From contig CAVAMJ010000004.1 of the NCBI GenBank assembly GCA_963589785.1, forward strand, positions 1-64,000: a stretch of 64,000 bases of DNA. Direction: 5' to 3'. Positions 25,902 to 33,664 of this stretch are shown here, in pieces; the first letter of the stretch is position 1; the number at the start of each line of letters is the position of its first letter. Below the pieces are notes generated by a model. That model ran no database searches. It was given only the letters and a program-made list of their open reading frames with translations, and was not told the DNA's origin. The position numbers and the translations under genes are program-made. The DNA comes from SIG603 sp963589785. Lineage in GTDB: Bacteria; Bacillota; Clostridia; Oscillospirales; Acutalibacteraceae.

Positions 25902-26645
25902 ATGAGCTTTGATTTAAACGGTAAGGTAGCCGTAGTTACGGGAGCATCGAGCGGAATCGGAAAAGAAACCGCTATCAAGCTTGCCGAGCACGGTGCAGAC
26001 GTAGCCGTTATCTATTCATCCTCGAGAGAGGGTGCCGACGATGCTGTTGAAAAGATTTTAGCCCTTGGCAGAAAGGCAGTCGCATATAAGTGCAACGTAG
26101 CCGACACCGAGGAGACAAAGAACACCGTCGACGCTATTCACAAGGAATTCGGAAGAATTGATATACTTGTCAACAATGCGGGTATCACAAGAGACAACCT
26201 CATCTTAAAGATGAAGGAAGAGGATTGGGACGCTGTTTTGGATGTTAACCTCAAGGGTGCATTCAATATGATTAAGGCAAGCTACAGAATATTCAGCCGC
26301 CAGAGAAGCGGAAGAATAATCTCGATTACATCGGCATCGGGAATTATCGGAAATGCCGGTCAGGCAAATTATTCCTCATCAAAGGCAGGACTTATCGGTC
26401 TGACAAAGTCGGTTGCAAGAGAGCTTGCGGGAAGAAACGTAACGGTCAATGCTGTTGCTCCGGGATTTATCGAAACACCTATGACAGCCGGTTTTGACGA
26501 CAGCAACCCCCTTGTTGCAAGCATTCCGCTCAAGAGAATGGGCAAGCCGGAGAACGTGGCAAATGCTGTTTGCTTCTTGGCAAGCGACGAGGCGGAGTAT
26601 ATCACAGGTGTTGTCTTAAGTGTTGACGGCGGCATCGCAATGTAA
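25902..26645 (+). CDS. fabG: 3-oxoacyl-ACP reductase
   Basis: The product is 247 aa, a short-chain dehydrogenase. The cofactor motif TGASSGIG spans 13-20, and the catalytic S144, Y157 and K161 are present. It makes 3-hydroxyacyl-ACP with NADPH. A 53-bp gap to fabF carries an inverted repeat AATCTA/TAGATT (26662-26682). Confidence 0.95.
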   Translation: MSFDLNGKVAVVTGASSGIGKETAIKLAEHGADVAVIYSSSREGADDAVEKILALGRKAVAYKCNVADTEETKNTVDAIHKEFGRIDILVNNAGITRDNLILKMKEEDWDAVLDVNLKGAFNMIKASYRIFSRQRSGRIISITSASGIIGNAGQANYSSSKAGLIGLTKSVARELAGRNVTVNAVAPGFIETPMTAGFDDSNPLVASIPLKRMGKPENVANAVCFLASDEAEYITGVVLSVDGGIAM

Positions 26646-26698
26646 CAGAAAAAGGATTAAAAATCTATATTAATAATAGATTACAGGGAATGTGTTAT

Positions 26699-27943
26699 AT
26701 GAACAGAGTAGTAGTTACAGGAATGGGAGTTGTATCTCCTATCGGAAATAACATAGATGAATTTTGGCAGAATCTGCGTGACGGAAAGAACGGAATCGGT
26801 TTCATCGAAGGAATCGATGCGTCTAATCTCGACGTCAAAATTGCAGGTGAGGTCAAGGATTTTGATGTCACAAAGTACATGAAGAAGAGCGAGGCAAGAA
26901 AAGCCGACAAGTTCACTCAGTTCGGTGTTGCCGCTGCTGCTCAGGCAATGGAGCAGTCAGGTCTTTCCACAGCTGAGGACGGAAACATTGCTTCCAACAG
27001 ACTCGGAGTTTATTTCGGCTCAGGTATCGGCGGAATCCAGACCTTCTGCAATGAGCACACAAAGCTTATGGAAAAGGGCCCTGGAAAGGTTTCTCCGTTC
27101 TTCATTCCGATGATGATTGCAAATATGTGTGCCGGTACAATCGCTATCAAGTTCGGCGCAAAGGGCTCTGCTCTTCCGATGGTAACAGCTTGCGCAACAA
27201 GCAACAATACAATCGGTGAAGCTTTTAGAGCAATTAAGCACGGCTATGCAGACGCAATCATTGCCGGCGGCTCAGAGGCAGCAATCACAGAGATTGCCGT
27301 TGCCGGCTTCACAAACATGAAGGCTCTTTCCACAAAGAACGACCCCGAAACAGCTTGCTGTCCGTTTGATGTCAACCGTGACGGTTTCGTTATGGGTGAG
27401 GGTGCGGGCGCACTCGTACTCGAGAGCCTCGACCACGCTTTGGCTCGTGGTGCAAAGATTTACGGTGAGGTTGTCGGTTACGGTTCAACCTGCGATGCTT
27501 ACCACATGACTGCTCCCGATCCGACAGGTGAGGGCGGTGCAGAGAGCATGCGTCTTGCGCTCGAGGAAGCAAATATGCCTGAGGAAACTCATATCTATAT
27601 CAACGCTCACGGAACAAGCACCCCGCTTAATGACGTCAGCGAAACAAAGGTCATCAAGCTTGCACTCGGCGAGGAGAGAGCAAGAAAGGCTGTTGTCAGC
27701 TCCACAAAGTCAATGACAGGTCATATGCTCGGTGCGGCAGGCGCTGTCGAGGCTATCGCTTCAATTCTTGCGATTGAGCATCAGACTGTACCTCCGACGA
27801 TACATCTTAATGATCAGGATCCTGAGTGTGATCTTGACTGCTGTCCGAACACCGCAAGAGAGACAGAGATAAATCTTGCACTTTCAAACGGACTCGGCTT
27901 CGGCGGCCACAACGCTTGCATAGCAATCAAAAAGTACAACTGA
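26699..27943 (+). CDS. fabF: 3-oxoacyl-ACP synthase II
   Basis: The product is 414 aa. It elongates acyl-ACP. The active C165 is in VTACATSNN; the histidines lie in INAHGTSTPLND and KSMTGHMLGAAG. I use the ATG that gives the usual MNRVVVTGMGVVSPIG start, placed 9 nt after GGGA; an ATG three codons upstream overlaps that site. It is followed 19 bp later by fabZ; accB, often between them, is absent. Confidence 0.95.
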   Translation: MNRVVVTGMGVVSPIGNNIDEFWQNLRDGKNGIGFIEGIDASNLDVKIAGEVKDFDVTKYMKKSEARKADKFTQFGVAAAAQAMEQSGLSTAEDGNIASNRLGVYFGSGIGGIQTFCNEHTKLMEKGPGKVSPFFIPMMIANMCAGTIAIKFGAKGSALPMVTACATSNNTIGEAFRAIKHGYADAIIAGGSEAAITEIAVAGFTNMKALSTKNDPETACCPFDVNRDGFVMGEGAGALVLESLDHALARGAKIYGEVVGYGSTCDAYHMTAPDPTGEGGAESMRLALEEANMPEETHIYINAHGTSTPLNDVSETKVIKLALGEERARKAVVSSTKSMTGHMLGAAGAVEAIASILAIEHQTVPPTIHLNDQDPECDLDCCPNTARETEINLALSNGLGFGGHNACIAIKKYN

Positions 27944-27962
27944 TTGTATCGAGGTTAGGATA

Positions 27963-28385
27963 ATGAATAAAGAAGAAATCAAAAATATACTTCCGCACAG
28001 AGAGCCGATGCTCCTTGTCGATGAGGTAGAGCTTGTTGACGGCGAGGCTCACGGCAAGTGCTTCATAAAGGGCGACGAGTACTTCGTACAGGGACATTTT
28101 CCGGGTCAGCCCGTTGTCCCCGGAGTCATTCTCTGCGAGATGATGGCTCAGTCGGCTTGTGTGCTTTTGGCAGGAGACACCGTAAAGGGATGCACTCCGT
28201 TTTTCACAGGACTTGACAAGGTCAAGTTCAGAGGACAGGTTAAGCCCGGCGATACCTTTGAGACAAAATGCGTTCTGACGGGCAACAGAAGAAATTTCTA
28301 TTTTGCAAGCGCTAAGGGCTATGTAAACGGAAAGCTTTGCGTAAGTGCAGAATTCAGCTTTGCGCTTGTCAAGAACGAAGAGTAA
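27963..28385 (+). CDS. fabZ: 3-hydroxyacyl-ACP dehydratase
   Basis: The product is 140 aa with a hot-dog fold. The catalytic H45 (GHFPGQPVVPGV) and E59 (LCEMMAQ) are present. It dehydrates 3-hydroxyacyl-ACP. No accC lies between it and accD, unlike the common Firmicute order. Confidence 0.95.
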   Translation: MNKEEIKNILPHREPMLLVDEVELVDGEAHGKCFIKGDEYFVQGHFPGQPVVPGVILCEMMAQSACVLLAGDTVKGCTPFFTGLDKVKFRGQVKPGDTFETKCVLTGNRRNFYFASAKGYVNGKLCVSAEFSFALVKNEE

Positions 28386-28411
28386 AAAGGAAATCAAGAG
28401 AGGTTTTAACA

Positions 28412-29281
28412 ATGCCTGTTAATTTTATGAACTTCTTCAAGCCGGGCTCACACGATAAGCAGGACAGTGCTGTTCGCACTGCCACTGTCGTTGAGGACGG
28501 CTCTGCGGAAGCAAAAAAAACTTGCCCTGATTGCGGCAAGGAAACTCCCGTAGGGGAATTATGGGAGAATTTAAATGTCTGCGAATGTGGACATCATTTC
28601 AGAATGAACGCACGCCAGAGAATAGCTTATTTGGTCGGAGACGAGAATTTCACAGAGATGGATGAAGAATTAGTCAGTGAAAATATCCTTAATTTCCCGG
28701 GCTATGACGCTAAGCTCTCAAGTGCTAAGCTCAATTCTCACGAGAACGAGTCCGTCATCACGGGTACTTGTGAGATTGGCGGAATAAAAACCGCAGTTTT
28801 TGTCATGAACTCCGAGTTTATGATGGGTAGTATGGGTTCTGTCTGCGGTGAGAAGATTACAAGACTTTTTGAGTGCGCAACAGAGAATTCACTCCCCGTT
28901 GTCGGCTATACCGTTTCGGGCGGAGCAAGAATGCAGGAGGGTATTCTCTCCTTGATGCAGATGGCTAAGACAAGTGCGGCGGTAAGAAAGCACTCCGACA
29001 AGGGACTTCTTTACATCACAGTCCTCACCGACCCGACAACGGGCGGCGTAACCGCAAGCTTTGCTATGGAGGGCGACATTATTCTCGCTGAGCCGAAGGC
29101 AACTGTAGGTTTTGCGGGAAGAAGAGTTATCGAGCAGACAATCAGCAAGAAGCTTCCTAAGGAATTCCAGAAGTCGGAATTTCTGCTTGAGCACGGCTTT
29201 GCCGATAAGATTGTTTCGAGAAAAGAGCAGAGAGAGGTTATCTCAAGCTTGCTCCAAATGCATGTGGGAGGTGTCTACTGA
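28412..29281 (+). CDS. accD: Acetyl-CoA carboxylase carboxyltransferase beta
   Basis: The product is 289 aa. It forms the carboxyltransferase half of acetyl-CoA carboxylase with AccA. The N-terminal zinc ribbon reads CPDC then, 16 residues on, CEC instead of the usual CxxC, a one-residue shortening at the second knuckle. The crotonase-like core has GGARMQEG and TDPTTGGVTASFA. The start is the ATG behind AGAGAGG; the frame is open further up inside fabZ. TGATG overlap with accA. Confidence 0.94.
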   Translation: MPVNFMNFFKPGSHDKQDSAVRTATVVEDGSAEAKKTCPDCGKETPVGELWENLNVCECGHHFRMNARQRIAYLVGDENFTEMDEELVSENILNFPGYDAKLSSAKLNSHENESVITGTCEIGGIKTAVFVMNSEFMMGSMGSVCGEKITRLFECATENSLPVVGYTVSGGARMQEGILSLMQMAKTSAAVRKHSDKGLLYITVLTDPTTGGVTASFAMEGDIILAEPKATVGFAGRRVIEQTISKKLPKEFQKSEFLLEHGFADKIVSRKEQREVISSLLQMHVGGVY

Positions 29282-30045
29282 TGACTGCTTATGAAAAGCT
29301 TAAAACGGCAAGAGGAAAGGACAGACCGACAGGCTCTGACTACATCAACAATATATTCACAGATTTCATCGAGCTTCACGGCGACAGAAGATTTTCCGAC
29401 GACCAGGCTATCGTAGCCGGTATAGCTAAGCTTGACGACATGCCTGTCACGGTTATCGCAATCGAGCGCGGAAAAGATGTCTACGAGAGAATCAGAAGAA
29501 ACTTCGGCTCCCCGAATCCTGAGGGATACCGCAAGGCTTTGAGACTTATGAAGCAGGCTGAGAAGTTCCATCGTCCTGTCGTGTGCTTCGTTGATACCGC
29601 TGGTGCATTTTGCGGTGTTGAGGCAGAGGAAAGAGGTCAGGGTCAGGCAATAGCCGAGAACCTTTACGAGCTTATCGGACTCAAGACACCGATGATTTCT
29701 GTTATTGTCGGTGAGGGAGGCTCCGGCGGTGCACTCGCACTCGGCGTAGCCGACAGAGTTTGGATTATGGAGAATGCTTGTTACTCTGTTGTTTCTCCTG
29801 AGGGCTGCGCAAGTATCCTTTGGAAGGACGCAAAGCGTGCAGATGAGGCTGCCGAGGCACTTCACATCACAGCGGAGAGCATGGAGAAGCTTGGAGTTGT
29901 CGAAAGAGTTATTTCTGAGCAGAGAGATCAGAGCGAGATTTACGAGGATATGAAAAATCAGCTGGAAACAGAGATTAAAACCCTCAAGATGAGCGATATT
30001 GATGTTCTTTTAGAGCAGAGATACAAGAGATTCAGAGCTTATTAA
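29281..30045 (+). CDS. accA: Acetyl-CoA carboxylase carboxyltransferase alpha
   Basis: The product is 254 aa, the shorter AccA form. Motifs include FIELHGDRRFSDD, FGSPNPEGYRKALRLM, DTAGAFCG and GEGGSGGALALG. It pairs with AccD to transfer the carboxyl group from biotin to acetyl-CoA. It overlaps accD by one base, typical for a 1:1 complex. It ends the fab cluster. The biotin carboxyl carrier and carboxylase genes must lie elsewhere. Confidence 0.95.
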   Translation: MTAYEKLKTARGKDRPTGSDYINNIFTDFIELHGDRRFSDDQAIVAGIAKLDDMPVTVIAIERGKDVYERIRRNFGSPNPEGYRKALRLMKQAEKFHRPVVCFVDTAGAFCGVEAEERGQGQAIAENLYELIGLKTPMISVIVGEGGSGGALALGVADRVWIMENACYSVVSPEGCASILWKDAKRADEAAEALHITAESMEKLGVVERVISEQRDQSEIYEDMKNQLETEIKTLKMSDIDVLLEQRYKRFRAY

Positions 30046-30066
30046 GCTAAAATAATTACAGAAGAA

Positions 30067-30107
30067 AACCGTTTTCTGATTTAAATTCAGAAAACGGTTA
30101 TTTTTTT
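30067..30107 (+). terminator. Terminator of the fab cluster
   Basis: A 13-bp stem, AACCGTTTTCTGA / TCAGAAAACGGTT, with a 7-nt loop, followed by ATTTTTTT. Confidence 0.9.
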
Positions 30108-30115
30108 GCTTTTTT

Positions 30116-30160
30116 GGACAAAAGCTTGTCCACTTTTTGTCCTTTAGCGCTTTGTATAAT
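30116..30160 (+). promoter_or_regulatory. Promoter with TTGTCC operator motifs, copy 1
   Basis: TATAAT at 30155-30160 with TTGTCC starting exactly 18 bp upstream of it (30137-30142). An additional inverted repeat GGACAA-AAGC-TTGTCC covers 30116-30131. The -35 spacing position is not TTGACA-like, so an activator or alternative factor may use the TTGTCC box. The start of the transcript (AATCACA..AAAGG) also matches copy 2 at 31275-31298. Confidence 0.65.
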
Positions 30161-30260
30161 GAAATCACAACAAAGGCAAGTAACAAACAAAACTTAAAGA
30201 GATTTAGAAAAAGACTAATACAAAATTAAGAAATAAAATTTAAAGAAAAGGAGATACGTT

Positions 30261-30440
30261 ATGAGCTTTTACATGAACAATCAGAGACACATGGAGAATA
30301 CAATAGGCAGCAACAGACACGAGGATACACTCATCAACCGTGAAGTCAGAATGCACTACGGCATGGATATGACAGCAACGAGAGGAAGAAGATACATGGA
30401 CGCTTACGCTAACGACTCCTTCTTCCCACAGGTACTGTAA
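30261..30440 (+). CDS. Small Met/Arg-rich protein of unknown function (small protein A)
   Basis: The product is 59 aa, soluble-looking, rich in Met, Arg, His and Tyr (for example REVRMHYGMDMTATRGRR), with no membrane span. AAAGGAG is correctly spaced before the ATG. It is the first gene after the TTGTCC promoter. No family was recognised. The clear ribosome binding site and the run of similarly equipped neighbours support it as real. Confidence 0.65.
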   Translation: MSFYMNNQRHMENTIGSNRHEDTLINREVRMHYGMDMTATRGRRYMDAYANDSFFPQVL

Positions 30441-30463
30441 AAGAAAGGAAAGGTAACATAGAT

Positions 30464-30604
30464 ATGATTATGGCAGGATATTTAACAAAGGAAATCGGAA
30501 CAGCAGTATATATGGACAACGTTCTACCGTTCGTAAGCATTAAGCCAAAGGAAAGAAAAGCAAAAATACCAAAGACAAAATCTGTAAAAACAAATAAAGA
30601 ATAA
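30464..30604 (+). CDS. Small basic protein (small protein B)
   Basis: The product is 46 aa. A short semi-hydrophobic N-terminus (MIMAGYLTKEIGTAVYMDN) is followed by a strongly basic tail rich in Lys-Pro (KPKERKAKIPKTK). GAAAGGAAAGG precedes the ATG at a slightly long distance. Function unknown; the tail could bind acidic surfaces or nucleic acid. Not recognised. Confidence 0.55.
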   Translation: MIMAGYLTKEIGTAVYMDNVLPFVSIKPKERKAKIPKTKSVKTNKE

Positions 30605-30632
30605 AGTTTAAAAGTAAGAGGAGAAAAGAAAA

Positions 30633-30749
30633 ATGACACACGCAGTGGTTTTAGGAGCAATTTTCGGAGCATACTTCACATACATAATCGCATCTATTAT
30701 TTATAATGCAGTCAAGAAGAATGAAGATAGCTTAGTCACTGATATTTAA
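30633..30749 (+). CDS. Small single-span membrane protein (small protein C)
   Basis: The product is 38 aa: one predicted membrane span (about residues 4-24, glycine/alanine-rich) and a short charged C-terminal tail (VKKNEDSLVTDI). AGAGGAG precedes the ATG. No family recognised. Confidence 0.6.
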   Translation: MTHAVVLGAIFGAYFTYIIASIIYNAVKKNEDSLVTDI

Positions 30750-30769
30750 AGAGAAAAAAGGAGAAGAAT

Positions 30770-30943
30770 ATGGAATTAATCGGAATTGCAGTAATGGCAG
30801 TTATGGCTGCACTGATAATCGGAGCGATAGTTTTCGTCGGATTATACGGACTTTTCAATATGGTTAAGGTTCTTGCGGTGAGCGCAGTTGTTTTGACGGG
30901 AGTTGGAGCACTGGTAGGACTTACGGGAACAATAATCGGATAA
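30770..30943 (+). CDS. Small two-span membrane protein (small protein D)
   Basis: The product is 57 aa and almost entirely hydrophobic: two probable spans (~3-28 and ~33-57) joined by FNMVK. AAAGGAGAAG precedes the ATG. Glycine-rich helices suggest tight helix packing or oligomerisation. Function unknown. Confidence 0.6.
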   Translation: MELIGIAVMAVMAALIIGAIVFVGLYGLFNMVKVLAVSAVVLTGVGALVGLTGTIIG

Positions 30944-30969
30944 TAGCTGATAAGAAAGAGGAGATAAAA

Positions 30970-31113
30970 ATGTTCACGGCAGTTTATTTGACATTAAGAA
31001 TAGCGGCGGCATTGATAGGCTTTGCCGTGATTGGCACAGCGCTTTTGAATATGAAAGAAAGAGAAGACAGAACAGAGGATTTCAAAGACGCATTAATAAT
31101 CGAGGCATACTAA
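30970..31113 (+). CDS. Small single-span membrane protein with charged tail (small protein E)
   Basis: The product is 47 aa. It has one span (~4-26) then a highly charged cytoplasmic-type tail (MKEREDRTEDFKDA) ending in a hydrophobic LIIEAY. AAGAGGAG precedes the ATG. No family recognised. Confidence 0.6.
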   Translation: MFTAVYLTLRIAAALIGFAVIGTALLNMKEREDRTEDFKDALIIEAY

Positions 31114-31125
31114 AGGAGAAAGAAT

Positions 31126-31251
31126 ATGGATTTCAGCTTTGCGCATATGTTTAATTCGATATCATCGAGAGTTATAACGGGAGTTATCGCATTTGTGATT
31201 GTAACTTACTTGTTCCCGTACATTAAAAGCAGAAGAGCAAATAAAAATTAA
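31126..31251 (+). CDS. Small single-span membrane protein (small protein F)
   Basis: The product is 41 aa. It has the shape: short amphipathic start with FAH, a span of about residues 15-33 containing VITGVIAFVIVT, then a basic end (KSRRANKN). It resembles small protein G (LAH..VITVVI..VT), so the two may be paralogues. AAAGGAG precedes the ATG. Confidence 0.6.
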   Translation: MDFSFAHMFNSISSRVITGVIAFVIVTYLFPYIKSRRANKN

Positions 31252-31274
31252 CGTATAATAAAAGTGTACTGTTT

Positions 31275-31298
31275 TTGTCCGTTTTTAGGTGGTATAAT
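31275..31298 (+). promoter_or_regulatory. Promoter with TTGTCC motif, copy 2
   Basis: TTGTCC (31275-31280) and TATAAT (31293-31298) have the same spacing as at 30137/30155, with the flanks TTTTTGTCC and AA.TCACA...AAAGG also shared. It drives small protein G and the AIM24 gene separately from A-F but presumably under the same control. Confidence 0.65.
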
Positions 31299-31339
31299 AA
31301 AGTCACAGTAAAGGGCAAAACACAAATAAAGGAGGAAAT

Positions 31340-31450
31340 ATGAACCCAACACTAGCCCATATCGTTTATACAGCCGTTACAAGTGTTATCACGGTTGTCA
31401 TCGTAACAAAGATTCTTACATTTATTGAGAGTAAGTACCCAACAAAGTAA
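31340..31450 (+). CDS. Small single-span membrane protein (small protein G)
   Basis: The product is 36 aa with one span (~6-29) and a short charged tail (ESKYPTK). AAAGGAGG precedes the ATG with good spacing. The LAH and VITVVIVT segments parallel those of protein F. It is the first gene after the second TTGTCC promoter, upstream of the AIM24 gene. Confidence 0.6.
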   Translation: MNPTLAHIVYTAVTSVITVVIVTKILTFIESKYPTK

Positions 31451-31521
31451 AAAACAAAGAGAAAGTAAAAAATTAAAATCTAATCACCAATCAAAAAAGC
31501 AGAGAGAAAGGAAAAAATATT

Positions 31522-32214
31522 ATGAAATATCAGATTCAAGGAAACAATTTACCGGTAGTTATTTGCGAGCTCGAGCAGAATGAGAGCATGATCACTCAGG
31601 ACGGCGGAATGTCCTGGATGAGCCCAAATATGGAGATGAAAACAACAACAAACGGCGGCCTAAAGAAGGCATTCGGAAGAATGTTCTCGGGCGCTAAAAT
31701 GTTCCAGAATATATATACGTCAAGAGATACGGGCGGAATGATCGCTTTTGCATCGGATTTCCCCGGCTCAATCAGAGCGTTCGATATTAACGCTGACAAC
31801 GAGATGATTTTCCAGAAGAGAGCCTTCCTTGCAAGCGAAGCGGGAGTCAATCTTGAAGTCTTCTTCCAGAAGAAGCTTTCAGGCGGATTTTTCAGCGGCG
31901 AGGGATTCATCCTTCAGAAGGTTTCGGGCAACGGAACTGTATTTGCAGAGTTTGACGGCCATGTCGTTGAGTACGGTCTTGGCGAGGGTCAGCAGATTAT
32001 CGTTGACACTGGTCATCTTGCCGCAATGACCGCAAGTTGCCAGCTTGAGATTAAGAGCGTTCCCGGATTTAAAAATAAGATTTTCGGCGGCGAGGGACTG
32101 TTTAATACCGTTATCACTGGTCCCGGCAGAGTATGGCTGCAGACAATGCCGCTCAAGAATATGGCAGAGGCTTTGATGCCGTTCATGCCTATGCATAATG
32201 TAGAAATCAAGTAA
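31522..32214 (+). CDS. AIM24 / TIGR00266 family protein
   Basis: The product is 230 aa and soluble. It has the beta-rich AIM24 pattern: VICELEQNESMITQDGGMSWM at the start, a GGLKKAFGRMFSG insert, RDTGGMIAFASDFPGSI, a glycine-rich middle (GGFFSGEGFILQKVSGNG) and the terminal GPGRVWLQTMPL motif. Members are widespread in bacteria and present in mitochondria (Aim24), with no defined bacterial function. AGAAAGG precedes the ATG. Its co-occurrence with tiny membrane proteins suggests a membrane-linked role, which is inference. Confidence 0.88.
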   Translation: MKYQIQGNNLPVVICELEQNESMITQDGGMSWMSPNMEMKTTTNGGLKKAFGRMFSGAKMFQNIYTSRDTGGMIAFASDFPGSIRAFDINADNEMIFQKRAFLASEAGVNLEVFFQKKLSGGFFSGEGFILQKVSGNGTVFAEFDGHVVEYGLGEGQQIIVDTGHLAAMTASCQLEIKSVPGFKNKIFGGEGLFNTVITGPGRVWLQTMPLKNMAEALMPFMPMHNVEIK

Positions 32215-32234
32215 TCCCCTAAATATATGAAAAA

Positions 32235-32266
32235 GAACCGAGTCGGCGACCGACTCGGTTCTTTTT
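32235..32266. terminator. Bidirectional terminator
   Basis: A 12-bp perfect stem, GAACCGAGTCGG / CCGACTCGGTTC, with a 3-nt loop, flanked by A-run upstream and T-run downstream. It can end both the AIM24 transcript and the converging pucR-type transcript, although the latter is 160 bp away. Confidence 0.9.
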
Positions 32267-32424
32267 GCAAAGGTGTGTGTTAAAGTATTGTATGAAATGT
32301 AGTAGTGTTAGCTATAATATATTCTTTTCTTTCTTTTTCGGGCTCTATAATTTTTCGGTATGCAAATTCTATAATAATTTACTTCTTTTATCTTTCTGAT
32401 TCTTTTTCTTTCTTTTAGGGCGTC

Positions 32425-33597
32425 TCAGCTCTCCAGTAAATCGGAGATATAGAACGCAAGCTGAAGACTCATTCTGTCCTCTGCGTTAAAATCGGAATTA
32501 AGGATTTCTTTGATTCGCTTAATCTGATAGTTGACTGTGTTTCTGTGGACGTTGCACTTGGCGGCAACAACCTGTATGCTTGAGTTATTGTCGAGATAAT
32601 CTCTCAAAACCTGACAATAACTTGTGTAGTTCTTCTGGTCAAACTCCTCGAGCTTGCCGATAACCTCATTTTTGAAGCTGCGAAGTGTCTCGGACGGTGT
32701 CACCGCAAGGAGAAGTCTGTAAACGCCCGTATCGGCATAGTTCATAAAGCGAACCGATTTAATCTGTGATACCTTAAGTGAGGAAACACTCTGCTGATAA
32801 ATCTCGGGAACAGCCTGATAACCGAACCCCGCTTGTGAGAATCCGACTCGAATGTCGAAACAAGGATTTTCGAGAACATACTCATCGGCTGCCGCTGAGA
32901 GCTTCTCAAAAATATAATCGTGCTCGATGCTGTAGAATATCATGATGAAGGTTTCGTCCTGGGTGAACATGCTCACCTGACGAGCTTCCTTCGAGAAGGT
33001 TTTCTGCATGAGGTACTTAAGACCGAGATAATCATGTCCGACAGGAGCCTTTGTGTTCGGAATAAGCTTGATTGCGGCGGCTGAGTAGCTGCCGTCATCA
33101 TGGAAGCCTCGTCTGTCGAGAACGGGAACATAGTCCTTTTGATTTTCAGGTGAGAAAATAAGGTTTCGAAATGCCGTTCCAAGGCTGATTTCAGATTCCT
33201 CATTGGCGATTATTCTGTGACAGAAGTCATAGATAATATCGATGAGGTGCACGCTCCAAGGAAGTGAATAAAGCGGAAGGTGATGCTCGTCACAATACTC
33301 GATGAGCTCCTTCGGAACCTCAGGAATGTATGGGCCTAAGTTTACGCAAAGACCGGCGGCGTTTTTCTCAATCATTTTTTCGGCAAAGGGAAGAAGCCAG
33401 CCGAGACTTCCGTATTTCTGCTGTCCGATACCCGTTACGAAAAGAAGTTCGTTTCCGTGAAGAAAATCGGGAACCTCAATATCCTCAACGAGGTGAACCC
33501 AGCGGACGAAGCTTGATGTGCCCGCCTGTCCTGCGAGCAATTGCATGCTGTAGGTGGCTTCTGTGTTGTAGCAAAGCTGAGATAATGTAATAGCCAA
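32425..33597 (-). CDS. PucR-family transcriptional regulator
   Basis: The product is 390 aa. The N-terminal PucR domain (about residues 5-125; VRWVHLVEDIEVPDFLHGNE) is followed by a middle sensor-like domain and a C-terminal PucR-type helix-turn-helix (SIQVVAAKCNVHRNTVNYQIKRI, ~355-380). Family members respond to nutrient signals such as purines or nitrogen compounds and often act as activators. The start codon is TTG behind AAAGGAG. A terminator-like hairpin lies in its leader. It is divergent from the GH42 gene, but whether it controls that gene is unknown. Confidence 0.85.
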   Translation of the reverse strand: MAITLSQLCYNTEATYSMQLLAGQAGTSSFVRWVHLVEDIEVPDFLHGNELLFVTGIGQQKYGSLGWLLPFAEKMIEKNAAGLCVNLGPYIPEVPKELIEYCDEHHLPLYSLPWSVHLIDIIYDFCHRIIANEESEISLGTAFRNLIFSPENQKDYVPVLDRRGFHDDGSYSAAAIKLIPNTKAPVGHDYLGLKYLMQKTFSKEARQVSMFTQDETFIMIFYSIEHDYIFEKLSAAADEYVLENPCFDIRVGFSQAGFGYQAVPEIYQQSVSSLKVSQIKSVRFMNYADTGVYRLLLAVTPSETLRSFKNEVIGKLEEFDQKNYTSYCQVLRDYLDNNSSIQVVAAKCNVHRNTVNYQIKRIKEILNSDFNAEDRMSLQLAFYISDLLES

Positions 33598-33618
33598 GAT
33601 TTGCTCCTTTCCGATTAT

Positions 33619-33664
33619 GAAAAAAACGCTTTTATGCCCGATTTCCTATTCGGGATAAAAGCGC
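33619..33664 (-). terminator. Attenuator-like terminator in the pucR-type gene leader
   Basis: On the minus strand CGCTTTTAT-CCCGA pairs with TCGGG-C-ATAAAAGCG and is followed by TTTTTTT. It lies 25-65 nt before the TTG start and downstream of the promoter at 33767-33795, so full-length mRNA requires read-through. On the plus strand no T-run follows, so it is not a terminator in that direction. Confidence 0.7.

Noticed and set aside
30409..30672. Minus-strand frame of 87 codons across small genes B and C
   Set aside because: No ribosome binding site or promoter is visible on that strand, while the plus-strand genes have both.
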